A program made the translations under genes and the position numbers. Below are positions 10,877 to 22,966 of a stretch of 64,000 nucleotides of DNA, piece by piece. The stretch comes from Protea cynaroides (Eukaryota; Streptophyta; Magnoliopsida; Proteales; Proteaceae), in contig CM053276.1 of NCBI GenBank assembly GCA_028583415.1, positions 13,103,774 through 13,167,773 of the forward strand, in the 5' to 3' direction. Under the pieces are notes generated by a model. It saw only the letters and a list, made by a program, of their open reading frames with translations, was not told the DNA's origin and made no database searches. The stretch's first letter is position 1. Each line of letters starts with the position of its first letter.

Positions 10877-12506
10877 TTCTGCTGTTATTTATCTTTGTCC
10901 GCCTCCTCCTCCTCCTCCTCCTCAATCGGGTTTCCTTTGTAATGCAAATGTCACAGCTACCATCTGCAGGCCTTTTTACCCCCTCTTGGTTTGCTAAGAA
11001 TATTAGGATAGACAAGCAACAGCCTGGACTTTAGTGATTCTGCTTCTTAGCACTGTTCTCATGTTCATTTAAACGAGTCTTTTTTTTTTTTTGAGTACCA
11101 ACTGTGTACTAATTCAGTCGTCTTGATTTCTATGGGTTTTGACAAAGTATCATTGCTTTCAAAATTTCAAGTGAAGCATCATAACAATTTTCCCTGGTGT
11201 AACTGACTCCATTAAGTGTGTTTCTTTCTCATTAAAACTTCACATCATTCTGCTTGAAACCATCCAAAGTTTCCACTGCATAAAGGCATATGCTCCACAA
11301 GTAGGTATTTCTGTACTGTAATGGGTATACCTGCACTCCCCATCATCATAACAACCACTACCGTATCAGTGCTCAAGAGCAGGTCTTAGACGGCTAAGCT
11401 CATACAATTTCTTGAAATTGGTGGACCATTAGATGTGGTCTTAAGAGTTAGGCCCCTCCTGCAACGGCTTTGTAAATGATGCTACAGGAAAGCTTAACAG
11501 GAATTTATGTTCAAACTCTGCAATGGTGAAGGTTGAAGGTTGGATAGGGGGAAAATAGCCAAAGAAAATGGTTTCTGATATGCAGAAAAACGACCCACCA
11601 ATGAGTGGTGGGTGGTTGGCACGTGGCAGTCGACACATAAGAATCCGAGAATAAGCTCACCTGTCAATGGTATGTCATCTTACATCACATTTATTACAGT
11701 TTATTCTTTCTACTCTAAGTTCACACATTTTACTATTGCTCGGATTTCTGAATTAGGCATCAAAAAACACTCCTTGGACCATGGTCTCCTCTCAGAGCGT
11801 CGGTTTGGATTTATGCGGCAACAGGTTTGTTCATTCATTCATTTATCAATCTATCTCTCCTGTCTTAATTCTTGATTCCCACTAGTGAAGAAAAGAGAAA
11901 TAAATGGGGAATCTCACCCAAAAAAAAAAAAATTCCGAAAAGTTCTCATCTTCTGAATCTGTAGTAAAGCTACTTACAGTTTTGGGTTGTGAACATTAGT
12001 TGAATTCAGTGATACGTCCGTCTGTATACGTTGGTGGAATCCATGACAGAAAAGCACAAATATGAAAGAAGCTTTTTATGCAATGCAGGTGTCCTTTGTT
12101 TTCCCCTCGTATCATAGATTTTTTCTGTCTTCATTTCTTGATGGGTGGGAAACATGAATTATGGAGAGAATGAAGCCTTTATGATGGCACCAGTCTTTTT
12201 TTATGCGCTCGTGAGTGGGAAACATCAATTATTACAGCCTGGAATGGAATCTCCTCCTTCATGGAGTTTGGGATCCAGTCCAATGACGACGGGACAAAAA
12301 GATTCATCATGAAATATGACCTTTTGAAGCAGTTTAAGATTCTGAACAGTGAAATTTTCCCCTTTTTTATTTTTTTTTATTTTTTTTATTCACACAAGAA
12401 ATACAGTTTGAGTTTTTAATACGGTAACCTGTTCTCAATTTTGTGCCTCCTGAGATTTGTTTATGGGAAAAATCAATGATCTTAATATTATTAAGAATTC
12501 TTTTCT
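10877..12506. other. FabZ 3' untranslated region and intergenic DNA
   Basis: A (CTC)n run at about 10902-10923 lies just after the stop codon and probably falls in the 3' UTR. I see no further gene or element ends before the SINE at 12507. Poly-T and poly-A tracts near 11080, 11920 and 12360 are unexplained. Confidence 0.45.
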
Positions 12507-12735
12507 TCTTTTTTTTTTATGACGGATATCTAGATCTTTGGCCTGACTAATCCTGCGGGTTCATATTGACTCCATAACTGAATGGATCGGGTCATTCCAA
12601 GGGTTGAATGAGAACAATTCTACTTGTGCCCATAACAGGACAAAAATAGCACTTAACATCTTATGTGAGTGGCTCCAACGCAGTAAGAGGAGTCGAACTT
12701 AGTACGAGTATTCTCTCGCACCATTCTTATGCTAG
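12507..12735 (-). mobile_element. SINE-like element, copy 1
   Basis: On the minus strand this has an internal B-box-like word (GTTCGACTCC, near 12690) close to its 5' end and finishes in a poly-A run (plus-strand T-run at 12507-12518). A diverged copy lies at about 60525-60745 in the same orientation, sharing ATTGACTCCA-, TTGAATGAGAA- and CTAGATC/CCAGG-type blocks. This arrangement fits a tRNA-derived plant SINE transcribed by RNA polymerase III. No clear target duplication was found. Confidence 0.6.
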
Positions 12736-12738
12736 TAT

Positions 12739-13135
12739 TGTAGGATTTCTAATCCTAATAAACTTATACTAATCAATCCCATATAGAGAATAAAACACAT
12801 TGAGCAATAACATAATCAAATAAAATAAATGAGACATACCTCTTCGTAGAAGATTGATTTCTGTCTTTGTCTTTTAATTGATTTTCAGTAGAGATCTTCT
12901 ACAATCTCTTCTCCATTGGGTATGGGTCATTTTGATTTCATACAAAGAAAGACTATAGGGACTCTGTTGCATATTTATAATAACTGCATATCAAATCTAT
13001 TTCAATCACATAATGGAATAGATTTAGTTTATAATAGATAAGAGATAATCAATCAATCATTGATTGGATTCCCACTAATTATAAAAGACAAGTAAGATAA
13101 TGTTGCCCATAATAATTAAATGAAAAGATTTTACA
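12739..13135 (-). repeat. 3' LTR of the copia element
   Basis: A 397-bp repeat, the element's downstream LTR because coding runs on the minus strand. It matches the split right LTR closely, with only scattered differences by eye, which suggests a moderately recent insertion. Confidence 0.9.
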
Positions 13136-13334
13136 ATCTCCCACTTGGGCTACATTATTCCACAAGACTGTTATAAACTAGTGTGCATATGGAAATCATT
13201 AATTAAAATTGGATTATCCCAAAACTCTCTTCCTTCCAACAAGCAGACTAATGTTGAACAACAACAGAAGATACGCCTCAATCATATGGCATACAACTTT
13301 CTATTATCACAGACAGAAGTCTCCTTGATAATAT

Positions 13335-13690
13335 TTGATCCTGGCTTGCCGTCTTTTGAAACTTGGCTTAATACTGCCTTTATGTTTTGGCTTAATACCG
13401 CCTTTTGAGACTTGGCTTAATACTGTCTTTTGGGTCCTGGCTTATACTGTCTTTTGAAACTTGGCTTAATACTGCCTTTTGGGTCCTGACTTAATATTGT
13501 CTTTTGTGTTCTGACTTAATACTGCTTTTTGTGTTCTTGTTTAATACTGTCTTTTGTGTTCTGACTTAATACTGTCTTTTGTGTTATGGCTTAATACACT
13601 CTTTTGTGTTCTAGCATAATACTATTTTTTGTGTTCTGGCTTAATACTGTCTTTTGTGTTCTAGCTTAATACTGCCTTTTATGTCATGAC
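13335..13690. repeat. Minisatellite of about 27-31 bp within the copia 3' region
   Basis: About a dozen imperfect units of the type CTTAATACTGYCTTTTG with GTGTTCTGG or similar spacers. It lies between the RNase H remnant and the polypurine tract, so it would be part of the element transcript's 3' untranslated region. Confidence 0.85.
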
Positions 13691-13840
13691 ATGTTAATTA
13701 AATAAAACTTTCATTCAGACTAGCAAGAGTGTAAATGCTAAATCATAAAAAGAAACAATTGTGTTCATCACTATGTCTATAAAAATCACAGACAGAACAA
13801 TACAATCAAGTATCAATGTAAATATATGAATTTTTTTTAT

Positions 13841-16730
13841 TTATAAAATTACATCAAAAGACTCGACTATGCCCATGCTAGAAACATGATCCTTGAAGAC
13901 TCCCACTGGTAAGGCATTTGTCAAGGGATCAGCAACCATATCTACCGTCGAGATCTTTTCTACAATGAAGTGATTATCATCAATCTTTTCCTTTACTAAT
14001 AGATACTTGATATCAATTTGTTTTAAAACACCAGTCCTCTGATTATTTTTAGAGAAAGATATAACTGACTGATTATCACAATACACTAATAATGGTCTGG
14101 AGATGATCTCCACAGTCTTCAAACCAGAAATGAAATTCCTCAGTCAGATTGCCTGTTTTGTGGCCTCGAACAATGCCACGACCTCTGCCTCAATAGTAGA
14201 AGATGCTAAAATTATTTACTTCACACTCTTCCAGGAAATAGCTCCTCCAACCATCATGAAGATGTATCTTAATGTGGATTTTCTGTTATCAAAACATCCA
14301 CTGTAATCTGCATCAGAATAACCCACAATCTCAAGGGTATCATTACTGTCATAGGCAAGCATATAATCTTTTGTCCTCTGTAAATATCGCAAGACTTTCT
14401 TCACAGCTGTCCAGTGAGCCAAACTTGTATTTGACTGAAAACGACTCAACACACTCACTGCAAAAGTGATATCAGGGCGAGTGCAAACCTGTGCATACAT
14501 AAGTCTCCTTACTGTAGATGCATAAGTCTTATCAATCATAGACCTTCTTTTAATCTCATTCCTAGGGCACTGGGTCTTGTTTAACTTGTTTCCCTTGCTG
14601 ATGGGTGCCTCACCAGCCGAACAGTTTGACATATTAAATCTCTTGAGTATACGATCAATATAGGCCCTTTGAGACACTCCCAATAGTCTACGCCTTCTGT
14701 CACAACTGATTTCAATACCCAGGACAAAAGAACCCTCTCCCATATCTTTCATTTCAAAGTTCTCTAACAGAAAACGCTTGGTCTCTGCAAGCAAACCCAA
14801 ATCACTACTGGCAAGCAAAATGTCATCTACATACAACACCAGAAAGATAAACTTGCTGCCACTGATTTTGTGATAAATGCATTGATCAATAGCACTCTCA
14901 TCAAAACCAAAAAAGGATATAATCTGGTGGAACTTTAGATATCATTGTCTAGAAGCTAGTTTAGACTATAAATGGATTTGTTGAGCTTACAAACCATTCA
15001 TTCCTTGTCTTGTACCTCAAAACCTTCTGGTTGGCGCATGTAAACTTCCTCAATCAAGTCTCCATTCAAAAAGACTGTTTTTACATCCATCTGATGTAAT
15101 TTCAGATCATAATAAGCCACAAGCGCCATAATAACTCTGAAGGAATCCTTCGAGGAGACTGGAGAAAATTTCTCCTTGAAGTCAACTCCCTCCCTTTATG
15201 TGAATCCCTTAGCTACTAGCCTGGCCTTGTAGCGCTCAATTCTTCCCCTGGAGTCACACTTAGTCTTGAAAACCCATTTGGAGCCTATGGGTTTACAAGA
15301 ATCAGATAAATCTACAAGCGTCCAAACACCATTGTTAGCCATGGATAACAATTCATCTTTCATAGCTTCTAACCATTGCGGTGCATTAAAGCTATTCATG
15401 GCATCCTCAAAACTAGAGGGATCTATTGCTTGACCATTGTCAAACTCTCCTTCAGTCAAGTATAGAATGTAGTCAGAGGAGATAGCACTCTTGTGTTGCC
15501 TAGTGGATCTCCTGACCACCTCTTCAGATTCTACAATCAACACTGGTGTCGCAGATTGTTCAGGTACCTCAGTCCCCACAAATTCCTCTGCCATTGGTGG
15601 GACCATGGGATGCATAACAGAAAGCACAATAGTGCTAGGAATTACTGAATTAGAAAATACAAGGACTTCATCAAACTCCAAGCTTCTTGGTTCTACTAAT
15701 TCACAGGAGTCTTCAATGAACTTGGCATGAGCAGTCTCAACTATCCGATTGATGGAACTAGGACAATAAAATCTAAACCCCTTGGATCTATCAGGATAGC
15801 CAATAAAATGACAACTGATTGTCCTTGGATCCATAATCTTTTCATGAGGATTATATAATCTGGCTTCTACTCTGCATCCAAACATGTAGATGATTCAAGC
15901 TCGATTTTCTGCCAGTCCATAGCTCAAAATGTGTTTTGAAAACAGATTTACTTGGCACCCTATTGAATATGTAAGCGGCAGTTTTTAGAGCTTCCCCCCA
16001 CAGAAAATCTAGAAGATTACTGTTACTAATCATACTTCTCATCATATCTTTTAGAGTCCTATTCTTTCTTTCAGCAATTCCATTTTGTTGAGGGGTTCCT
16101 GGCATGGAATATTGAGCAATGATGCCATGCTCTTGTAAGAACTTGGCAAAAGGACCAAGGTGTTGACTAGAATCACCAAGTTTACCATAATATTCACCTC
16201 CTCGATCTGATCTAACAACTTTTATTCTTCTTGACAAAAAATTCTCCACTTCTGTCTTGTAAATCTTAAAGACATCTAGTGAACTAGATTTGTCAGCCAA
16301 CAGGTAGACATAACCATATCTTGAATAATCATCAATAAAGGTAATAAAATATCAATGACCTCCAATGGAGGGAGAGGGAAAAGGACCACTGATGTCAGTA
16401 TGAATAAGTTCCAACAAGTCATTGCGGCGAACCGCCTTCTTTTTCCTATTTCTGGTTATTTTTCCCTTGATACAGTCCACACAGACAGGCATATCATCAA
16501 ACTGTAAAGGTTTTAGAATTCCATTGACAATAAGTCTCTTCATACGCTCCACCGAAATTTGTCCTAAGCGCCTGTGCCAAAGAGTAGAGGATGACTCATC
16601 CAACATAGGACGTTTAGAAGACACATTCAAAACCATAGAATGTGCTAAATTCAATTGATATAAATCATTCACTACCATGTCATTTTCAATTATAGAATAA
16701 TCCAGATATAAATCAAAATCATTCTTATTA
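13841..16730 (-). pseudogene. Copia pol remnant: GAG-pre-integrase, integrase, reverse transcriptase, RNase H
   Basis: Reading from 16730 downwards: GAG-pre-integrase with STLWHRRLGQIS and a CxxC pair (16352-16678); integrase core with VRSDRGGEYYG and GTPQQNGIAERKNRTL (15851-16300); reverse transcriptase with VWTLVDL and GSKWVFKTK (15196-15885) and the active-site MLYVDDILLASSD (14839 downwards); then RNase H with GYSDADYSGCFDNRKST (14216-14330) and LLVYCDNQSVI (13841-14122). These are cytoplasmic particle and integration enzymes. The frame is broken between fragments, for example between the two RT parts around 14840-15195, so no functional polyprotein can be made. Confidence 0.92.
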
Positions 16731-17084
16731 AAAACTCAAACTGTATCCATTATTTACTAGTTTCGATACAGAAATCAAAATTTTCTTCATTGAGGGAACA
16801 TATACAGTGTCTTCCAAATCTACAAAGATTTCTAAAGTCAGAAACAGTCTAACAACTCCAATGGCCTCCACTGCAACTCTCACTCCGTTCTCCACAAACA
16901 CACTAACCTCATCTCTGCTTGGTGCTTTCTAGCTTAGAAACCCCTACAAGGAATGGATAACATGAATGGATGATCCAAAGTCAATTCACCAGGAATCTAC
17001 AAGAGCATCAACCAGAAAAGATTGAAAACATACTAGAGATAGATGTGTACCAAATTCTTTCTGCTTATTTAACCAGGTCTGTCT

Positions 17085-17908
17085 GCCTCGACATTCTTTC
17101 CTTATGTGCTCCTTCTTTTTGCACTAGAAGCACTCCACGCCATTCAAGTCTTTCTTGTCATCATTTCCTTTTGAAGCATCTGTTTTATCATAGGGTTTTT
17201 CATTTTTCGTCTTGAAAAACTTTTTCTTCTCTGAGGTCCTACACCTCCATTTCCCTTTCCCTTTTTAGTAAAAGGTTTGTGCTGGACTAAATTTCCACTC
17301 TCATGTTTCTTCTTTTTCAATGTATCCTCTTTTTTAGAGCAAAAGGAAATCAGATCGTCCAAACTCCAATTGTCTTTCTACGTATTATAAGATACATGAA
17401 CCTGACTATATTCATTTGGGAGAGAAGTCAAGGCAAGATAAACCAGAAAGTCATCATCCAAAGAGGTTCCCAGCCCCTTTAGTCTTTCCCTTTTTGCAAC
17501 CAATTCCAGTATGTGTTCTCGAATACTGCCATTTGCATCAAACCTTGCTCCAGTTAAGGCTACCATCAGATTAATTTTGAGACTTTTATTTGTCACATTA
17601 AAGTTCGTCTGTATCTCTTTCATATATTCTTTGACAGTATCTTTCATCTAGATACTACCGCGAAGGGATTCAGAAGCGGAATTTTTCATTAGGATTAATA
17701 GGGATTTTCGATTAGAAGCTTCCCACATTTTCATTTTTAGAATCTCAACGGGAGAGCTCTCAGGAGTGATAGGAGCAAGTTTTTCCTCTCTGAGAGCTAA
17801 GTCCATATGCAACATGCTGAGTTGGGTTTCCACTGTCTCATACCATTTTTGGTAATTCGAACCAGTCAACACAGGTAGTGAAGCTAACACATTTGCAGGT
17901 ATCGACAT
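17085..17908 (-). pseudogene. Copia gag remnant
   Basis: The minus-strand frame opens at 17908 with SIPANVLASLPVLTGSNYQKW, the usual start of plant copia gag. It continues through an in-frame stop at the 17647/17648 boundary into SLPNEYSQVHVSYNT. The CCHC zinc knuckle is visible at about 17091-17132 as CF*CKKKEHIRKEC, with TAG replacing the usual Trp codon TGG (plus strand CTA at 17124-17126). In the family this protein forms the particle and packages RNA. Premature stops show it is dead. Confidence 0.88.
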
Positions 17909-18041
17909 CCTGAGATAAAATTTACTATATGAGTTTATATTTTAAACATGTATGCAATTAATATATCCAATACTGATATGTATATCAAGGAAATAAATAA
18001 ATCATTAAACCACAGCAAAAAAAGGTAGTCATTATTTCCCC

Positions 18042-18540
18042 TTCCTAAGAGTCAAACGCACTACACACTTATCCTTTGGGATAAGAATGCACTGGTCCTC
18101 TTAGATATCCAGGTAAAATCACCAAAGAATGATGGTTTCAGAAAATTTCATAACCTTTGGGTAAATGAAAAACCCTCAATCGTACATCCTTAATAAGTAA
18201 TTTCTTTTCTTAAGAGTCAACCGCACTACACGTTCATCCTTTAGGACAAACATACACTGGTCCTCTTAGATATCCAAGCAAAACCATCAAAAAATGATGG
18301 CTTCAGAAAATTTCATCACCTTTGGGTAAATGAAAAGCCTTCAGCCATACATCCTTAATAAGTAATTTCTTTTCTTAAGAGTCAACCGCACTACACGTTC
18401 ATCCTTTGGGACAAACATGTACTGGTCCTCTTACATATCCAGGCAGAACCGCCAAGGAATGATGGCTTCAGAAAATTTCATCACCTTTGGGTGAATGAAA
18501 AATCTTCAGCCGTACATCCTTAATAAGTGAGTACATGTAA
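18042..18540. repeat. Leader tandem repeat of the copia element, three units of about 166 bp
   Basis: Units begin near 18042, 18208 and 18373, each starting with a form of TAAGAGTCAACCGCACTACAC and containing ACTGGTCCTCTTA and CACCTTTGGGTAAATGAAA. They sit in the 5' leader between primer site and gag. Related units on the opposite strand occur at about 47900-48420 in the non-autonomous LTR element. Confidence 0.9.
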
Positions 18541-19009
18541 CTAACATAACAGGACAATGCCACCTTTGGGTATGCATCATCAGGCTTGACTACTTTGGCA
18601 TATTAAAATTCTTAAATTTTCAGACATAACTATGTAATAGGTATACCACTTTGGTGGATTTTACTCAATTACACAGTTATATCTGTAAATTCAAATATGT
18701 AGTCATATGAAATATGATTCAAAAATTAAAAATATAAAATTATGTCTCAACAAACCATCATAAACATGCACATTACTCATCTGGTAATCATTACATCATT
18801 TAAAATTACAAAAATCTTATAAAATTCTCTCAAAACTAACTTTTAATCAATTACTACAGATTTGAGATTTCAAAAATGATATTAAAGATATACCAGAATG
18901 TAGAGCATAATGAAACAAATTCAACGGAATAAATTTCAGGTCAAACGGACCATTTACGTGCCCTCATGCATCGATTAAAGCCGACGCATGGGATCACTTG
19001 CCTGTGATC

Positions 19010-19440
19010 CAAACAGGGCCTAAGGCCTGAATCGATTTGTACTTGGTTCTATAAAACAGGACTGGGTTGGTCCGGTTTGGTCCAACCCGATCTATAATTG
19101 GACCGGTCCAGTCTGGTACCAACCTGGCCCAGATTATTTGGGTTGAGTCATAGATCGGGTCGGATTACCTGGCTTGGGAGTATATCTGGGTCGGGTTGAC
19201 CCTCGGTTCGGAGCTATTCGGGTCAGGTCATAGGTCGGGACGTGCTACCTGGCTCAGGGTGTATCCGGGTCGGGTTGACCCGATTCGGTTATATCTGGGA
19301 CGGGTTTCTGGTTCGTGTCGGATTGACCTATTCCGGGGCATATCCGGGCGGGTTTCCAGCCAAATCAGGTTAACCCGGTTCGGTATTATTAGGTCAGGTT
19401 CTGGTCCGAATCGAGTCTACCCCGGTCCACCTTTTTTTTT
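19010..19440. repeat. GGGTCGGGTT-type low-complexity leader block
   Basis: Imperfect repeats of GGGTCGGGTTGACCC and CGGTTCGG type words lie in the copia leader. A similar block in the opposite orientation occurs at 46850-47060 inside the related LTR element. Open frames here are simply by-products of the repeat. Confidence 0.8.
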
Positions 19441-19594
19441 CCCTTTTTTAAAAAAATAAAATAAAATCCAGCGAGTAGATCTCACTCGCTTCTTTCGTCG
19501 ACGCGTCCTGTGTCCGGTGGCGATGATTTTTGTATCGCCGTAATTGTCTCGTGAAGATCTATACATTGGTATATTTTTCTTGTAATTTTGACGG

Positions 19595-20031
19595 TCGAAA
19601 AATTATCCGATTATTTTTAATCTCTTCTTTTTTCACCAAAAATTGAAATGGAAATCAAAAGGATTTTTTTCTCTCCATGCTTTAATGGATTCACACATAA
19701 CGATTCTTTACTCAATGATTTTAAATCCATGTGGGATGACTCTGATACCACTGTAGGATTTATATTCCTAATAAACTTATACCAATCAATCCCATATGGA
19801 GATTAAAAATAATCGAAAAATTATCCGATTATTTTTAATCTCTTCCTTTTCCACCAAAAATTGAAATGAAAATCAAAAGGATTTTTTTTTTCTCCATGCT
19901 TTAATGGATTCACACATAACGATTCTTTACTCAATGATTTTAAATCCATGTGTGATGATTCTGATACCACTGTAGGATTTATATTCCTAGTAAACTTATA
20001 CCAATCAATCTCATATGGAGAATAAAACACA
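19595..20031. repeat. Tandem duplication across primer site and LTR edge
   Basis: A block of about 218 bp is present twice (19595-19812 and 19813-20031). Each copy holds the leader, the primer-site complement TCTGATACCA (19741-19750 and 19960-19969) and about 55 bases of LTR end (from 19752 and 19971). Only the second copy continues into the full LTR. Confidence 0.9.
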
Positions 20032-20046
20032 TTGAGCAATAACATA

Positions 20047-22629
20047 CAAAACAACAACAACAACAAAGTCTTATCCCAACTAAATGGGGTCAGCTACATG
20101 GATTCTTGTCCACCAATCAGTTCTGTTCGATGTCAAACTTGAAACATACATGTCTTTCTTCACCACCACCCCTAGAGTCATCTTAGGTCTATCCGTAGCT
20201 CTCTTAACCCCGTCAATCTGAATCAAATCACTCCTCCAAACGGGAGCATCTAACGGCCTCCATTGAACATGGCCATACTATCTCAAACGACTTTCTCGTA
20301 ACTTATCATGTATTAGCTCTACTCCTAAATCAGTTCTAATACGATCATTCCTTACCTTATCCTTTCTAATTTTGCCACACATCCATCTTAACTTCTTCAT
20401 CTTAGCTACACTAAGTTTATCAATATGATGTTTCTTGACTGCCCAACATTCAGCACCATACATCATAGTCGGTCGAATAACTGTCCTATAGAATTTTCCT
20501 TTAAGTTTTAAAGGAATACGTCGATCGCACAGCACTCCAGACGCACTTCTCCACTTCATCCATCCTATTTTACTCCTCTGTGAAACATCATCGTCTATAT
20601 CACCTTCTTTGTTTATGATTGAACCTAAATACCTAAAATGATCACTTTGTTGTATTTCCCTCTCAAGAATATTCACCACCTCATTATCCGTCCTTGTGTG
20701 ACTAAAGTTGCACACCATATACTTTGTTTTCGTTCTACTTATCTTAAAACCTTTTGATTCCAAAAATAATCTCCATAGCTTCAACTTTGCATTAATCCCT
20801 GCTTTTGTCACATCCACCAAAACAGTATCATCAGCGAAAAGCATACACCAAGGAACATCATCTTGAATGTCTCTGGTCAGATCATCCATGATGAGGGCAA
20901 AAAAATAAGGGCTTAAAGCTGATCCTTGATGTAATCCAATTGTAATTGGGAATTCACGACCTTGACCCCCTATGATTTTCACACTAGTCACCACATTATA
21001 ATACATATCCTTAACTATGTCCACATATTTGCTTGAAACGTATCTCTTCTCTAGTACTTGCCAAATTAACTCCCCAGGGACTCTATTATAAGTATTTTCT
21101 ACATCGATGAAAATCATATGGAGGTCCTTCTTACCTTCTCTACATCTTTCCATGAGTCTTCTAAGCAAATAAATAGCCTCTGTTGTGGATCTACCTGGCA
21201 TAACCAAACTGATTCTCCATAATGGTAGTTTCTTTTCTCAAGCGGGTTTCAATAACTCTCTTACACAGTTTCATAGTATGACTCATTAGTTTTATACCTC
21301 TATAATTATTGCAACTCTGAATATCGTCTTTGTTTTTGTAGATCGAAACCACAATACTACTTCTACATTCATTTGGCATTTTTCCTGAGCTCATAATTTT
21401 ATTGAACAACATAGTTAGCCAAAATATTTCATACATTCCTAGGCTCTTCCAAACTTCTATTGGGACCTCATCTGGGCCAAGTGCTTTGCCTACATTCATC
21501 CTCCTTAAAACCTCTTTCACTTTTGTCACCCTAATTTTACGTATATATCTATGACCTGTGGTGTCATGGTGAGTAATGGAGCAATCTAGAGCACTATTTC
21601 TTGAGACGTCTTCATTTAGTAGGCTGTAAAAATAATCATTCCATCTCTCTTTAATGTCCTCATCCCTTACTAGAACTCTACCATCTGTACTTTTAATACA
21701 TCTAACATGGTTTAAATCTCTACTCTGTCTTTCCCTCATCTTAGCTATTTTATAGATTATTTTTTCTCCTTCCTTAGTGCTCAGATTGATATAAAGATCT
21801 TCATATTTCTTCGCTCTTACTTGTCCCACAATCTTCTTGGCTTCATTTCTAGCAAATCTATATCTTTTTAGATCATCTATATCCTTAGTCTTTTGCCATG
21901 CCTTAAAACTATCTTTCTTAGCTTTAATGGCTACTTGAACCTCATCATTCCACCACCAAGACTCTCTAGGAGAATGACATTTTCCTTTTGATACACCTAG
22001 AACCTCTTTAGCAACTTTTTTAATATAAGTAGTCATCTCGTTTCACATTGTATCAGTGTCTCCTTTAAAGTTTCACATTCCTTGTTTAATCACATTATCA
22101 GTAAAAGTTTTCAAGGTATTTTCGTTTAAGCACCACCACCTTATCCTAAGGCACAAAACCTGACCTTTTACTACACAGCGTAGTGAAACATATATCCAAG
22201 ACCAATAATCTATGCTGAGTGGTTAGACTCTTCCTAGGTATAACTTTACAATCCTTACATAACAATCTATCGGACCTTCAAATTAGAAAGAAATCTATTT
22301 GGCTTTTATGGTGTCCACTTTTGAAGATGACTAGATGCTCCTCTCTCTTTTCAAAGTATGTGTTTACGATGGATAAACCATAAACTGTAGTAAAATCTAG
22401 AATTGAGGTCCCCTCCTCATTCCTTACTCCAAAACCATATCTCCCATGCACATCTTCATAATCTTTACGATCTCCCCTTACATGTCCATTCAAATCACCC
22501 TCTATTATAATCTTTTCACCTTGTCGTAAACCTTGTATTAATCCATCCATGTATTCCCAAAATTGTTGCTTACTATTCGCATCTAATCCTACTTGGGGTG
22601 TATAAGCGCTAATTATATTCGCATCCTAT
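20047..22629 (-). mobile_element. RTE-type LINE, 5'-truncated, inserted in the copia LTR
   Basis: The 16-bp word ATTGAGCAATAACATA flanks the insertion perfectly (20031-20046 and 22630-22645), a typical target duplication from target-primed reverse transcription. On the minus strand the element starts inside the endonuclease domain near 22629 and ends with an ACTAAATGGGG-containing region plus a (TTG)n tail, seen on the plus strand as CAACAACAACAAC at 20051 onward. That tail is characteristic of RTE-clade LINEs. Confidence 0.93.
20278..22600 (-). pseudogene. RTE LINE endonuclease and reverse transcriptase remnant
   Basis: From 22600 downwards: the apurinic-type endonuclease tail with IIIEGDLNGHV and SQIDFFLI (22278-22550), missing its N-terminus; then the RT (21191-22036) with ALGPDEVPIEVWK, YKNKDDIQSCNNYRGIKLMS and ENQFGY. 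After a frame change near 21200 it resumes (20278-21207) with MPGRSTTEAI, GLHQGSALSPYFFALIMDDL and the catalytic MLFADDTVL. The C-terminal YLGSIINKEG, RPTMMYGAECW and MKKLRWMCG blocks are also typical. The frameshift at the RT junction and 5' truncation make it inactive. Confidence 0.92.
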
Positions 22630-22966
22630 ATTGAGCAATAACATAATAAAATAAAATAAATGGGACATACCTCTTCATAGAAGATTGATTACCAACCTTA
22701 TCTTTTAATTGATTTTCAGTAGAGATCTTGTATAATCTTCTCTCCCTTGGGTATAGGTCATTTTGATTTCACGCAGAGAGAGACTATAGGAACCCTACTT
22801 CATATTTATAATAACTGCATATTAAATCTATTCTAATCATATAATAGATTTAGTTTATAATAGGTAAGGGATAATCAATCAATCCTTGATTGAATTCCCA
22901 CTAATTATAAAAGACAAATAAGATAATATTACCCATAATAATAAAATGAAAAGATTTTACAAGTAC

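Larger units (their letters stand above)
12739..22961 (-). mobile_element. Copia-type LTR retrotransposon, decayed, with nested LINE
   Basis: Matching LTRs begin TGTAGGATTT and end ATTTTACA on the plus strand (TG...CA on the minus strand). They lie at 12739-13135 and at 19971-20046 plus 22646-22961. Flanks AGTAT (12734-12738) and AGTAC (22962-22966) look like a 5-bp target duplication with one mismatch. The polypurine tract is next to the left LTR (minus strand GCCCAAGTGGGAGAT). The primer site, complement of TGGTATCAGA, is next to the right LTR at 19960-19969. Domain order on the minus strand is gag, integrase, reverse transcriptase, RNase H, which defines the copia superfamily. Stops and frame breaks make it non-autonomous today. 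Confidence 0.93.
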
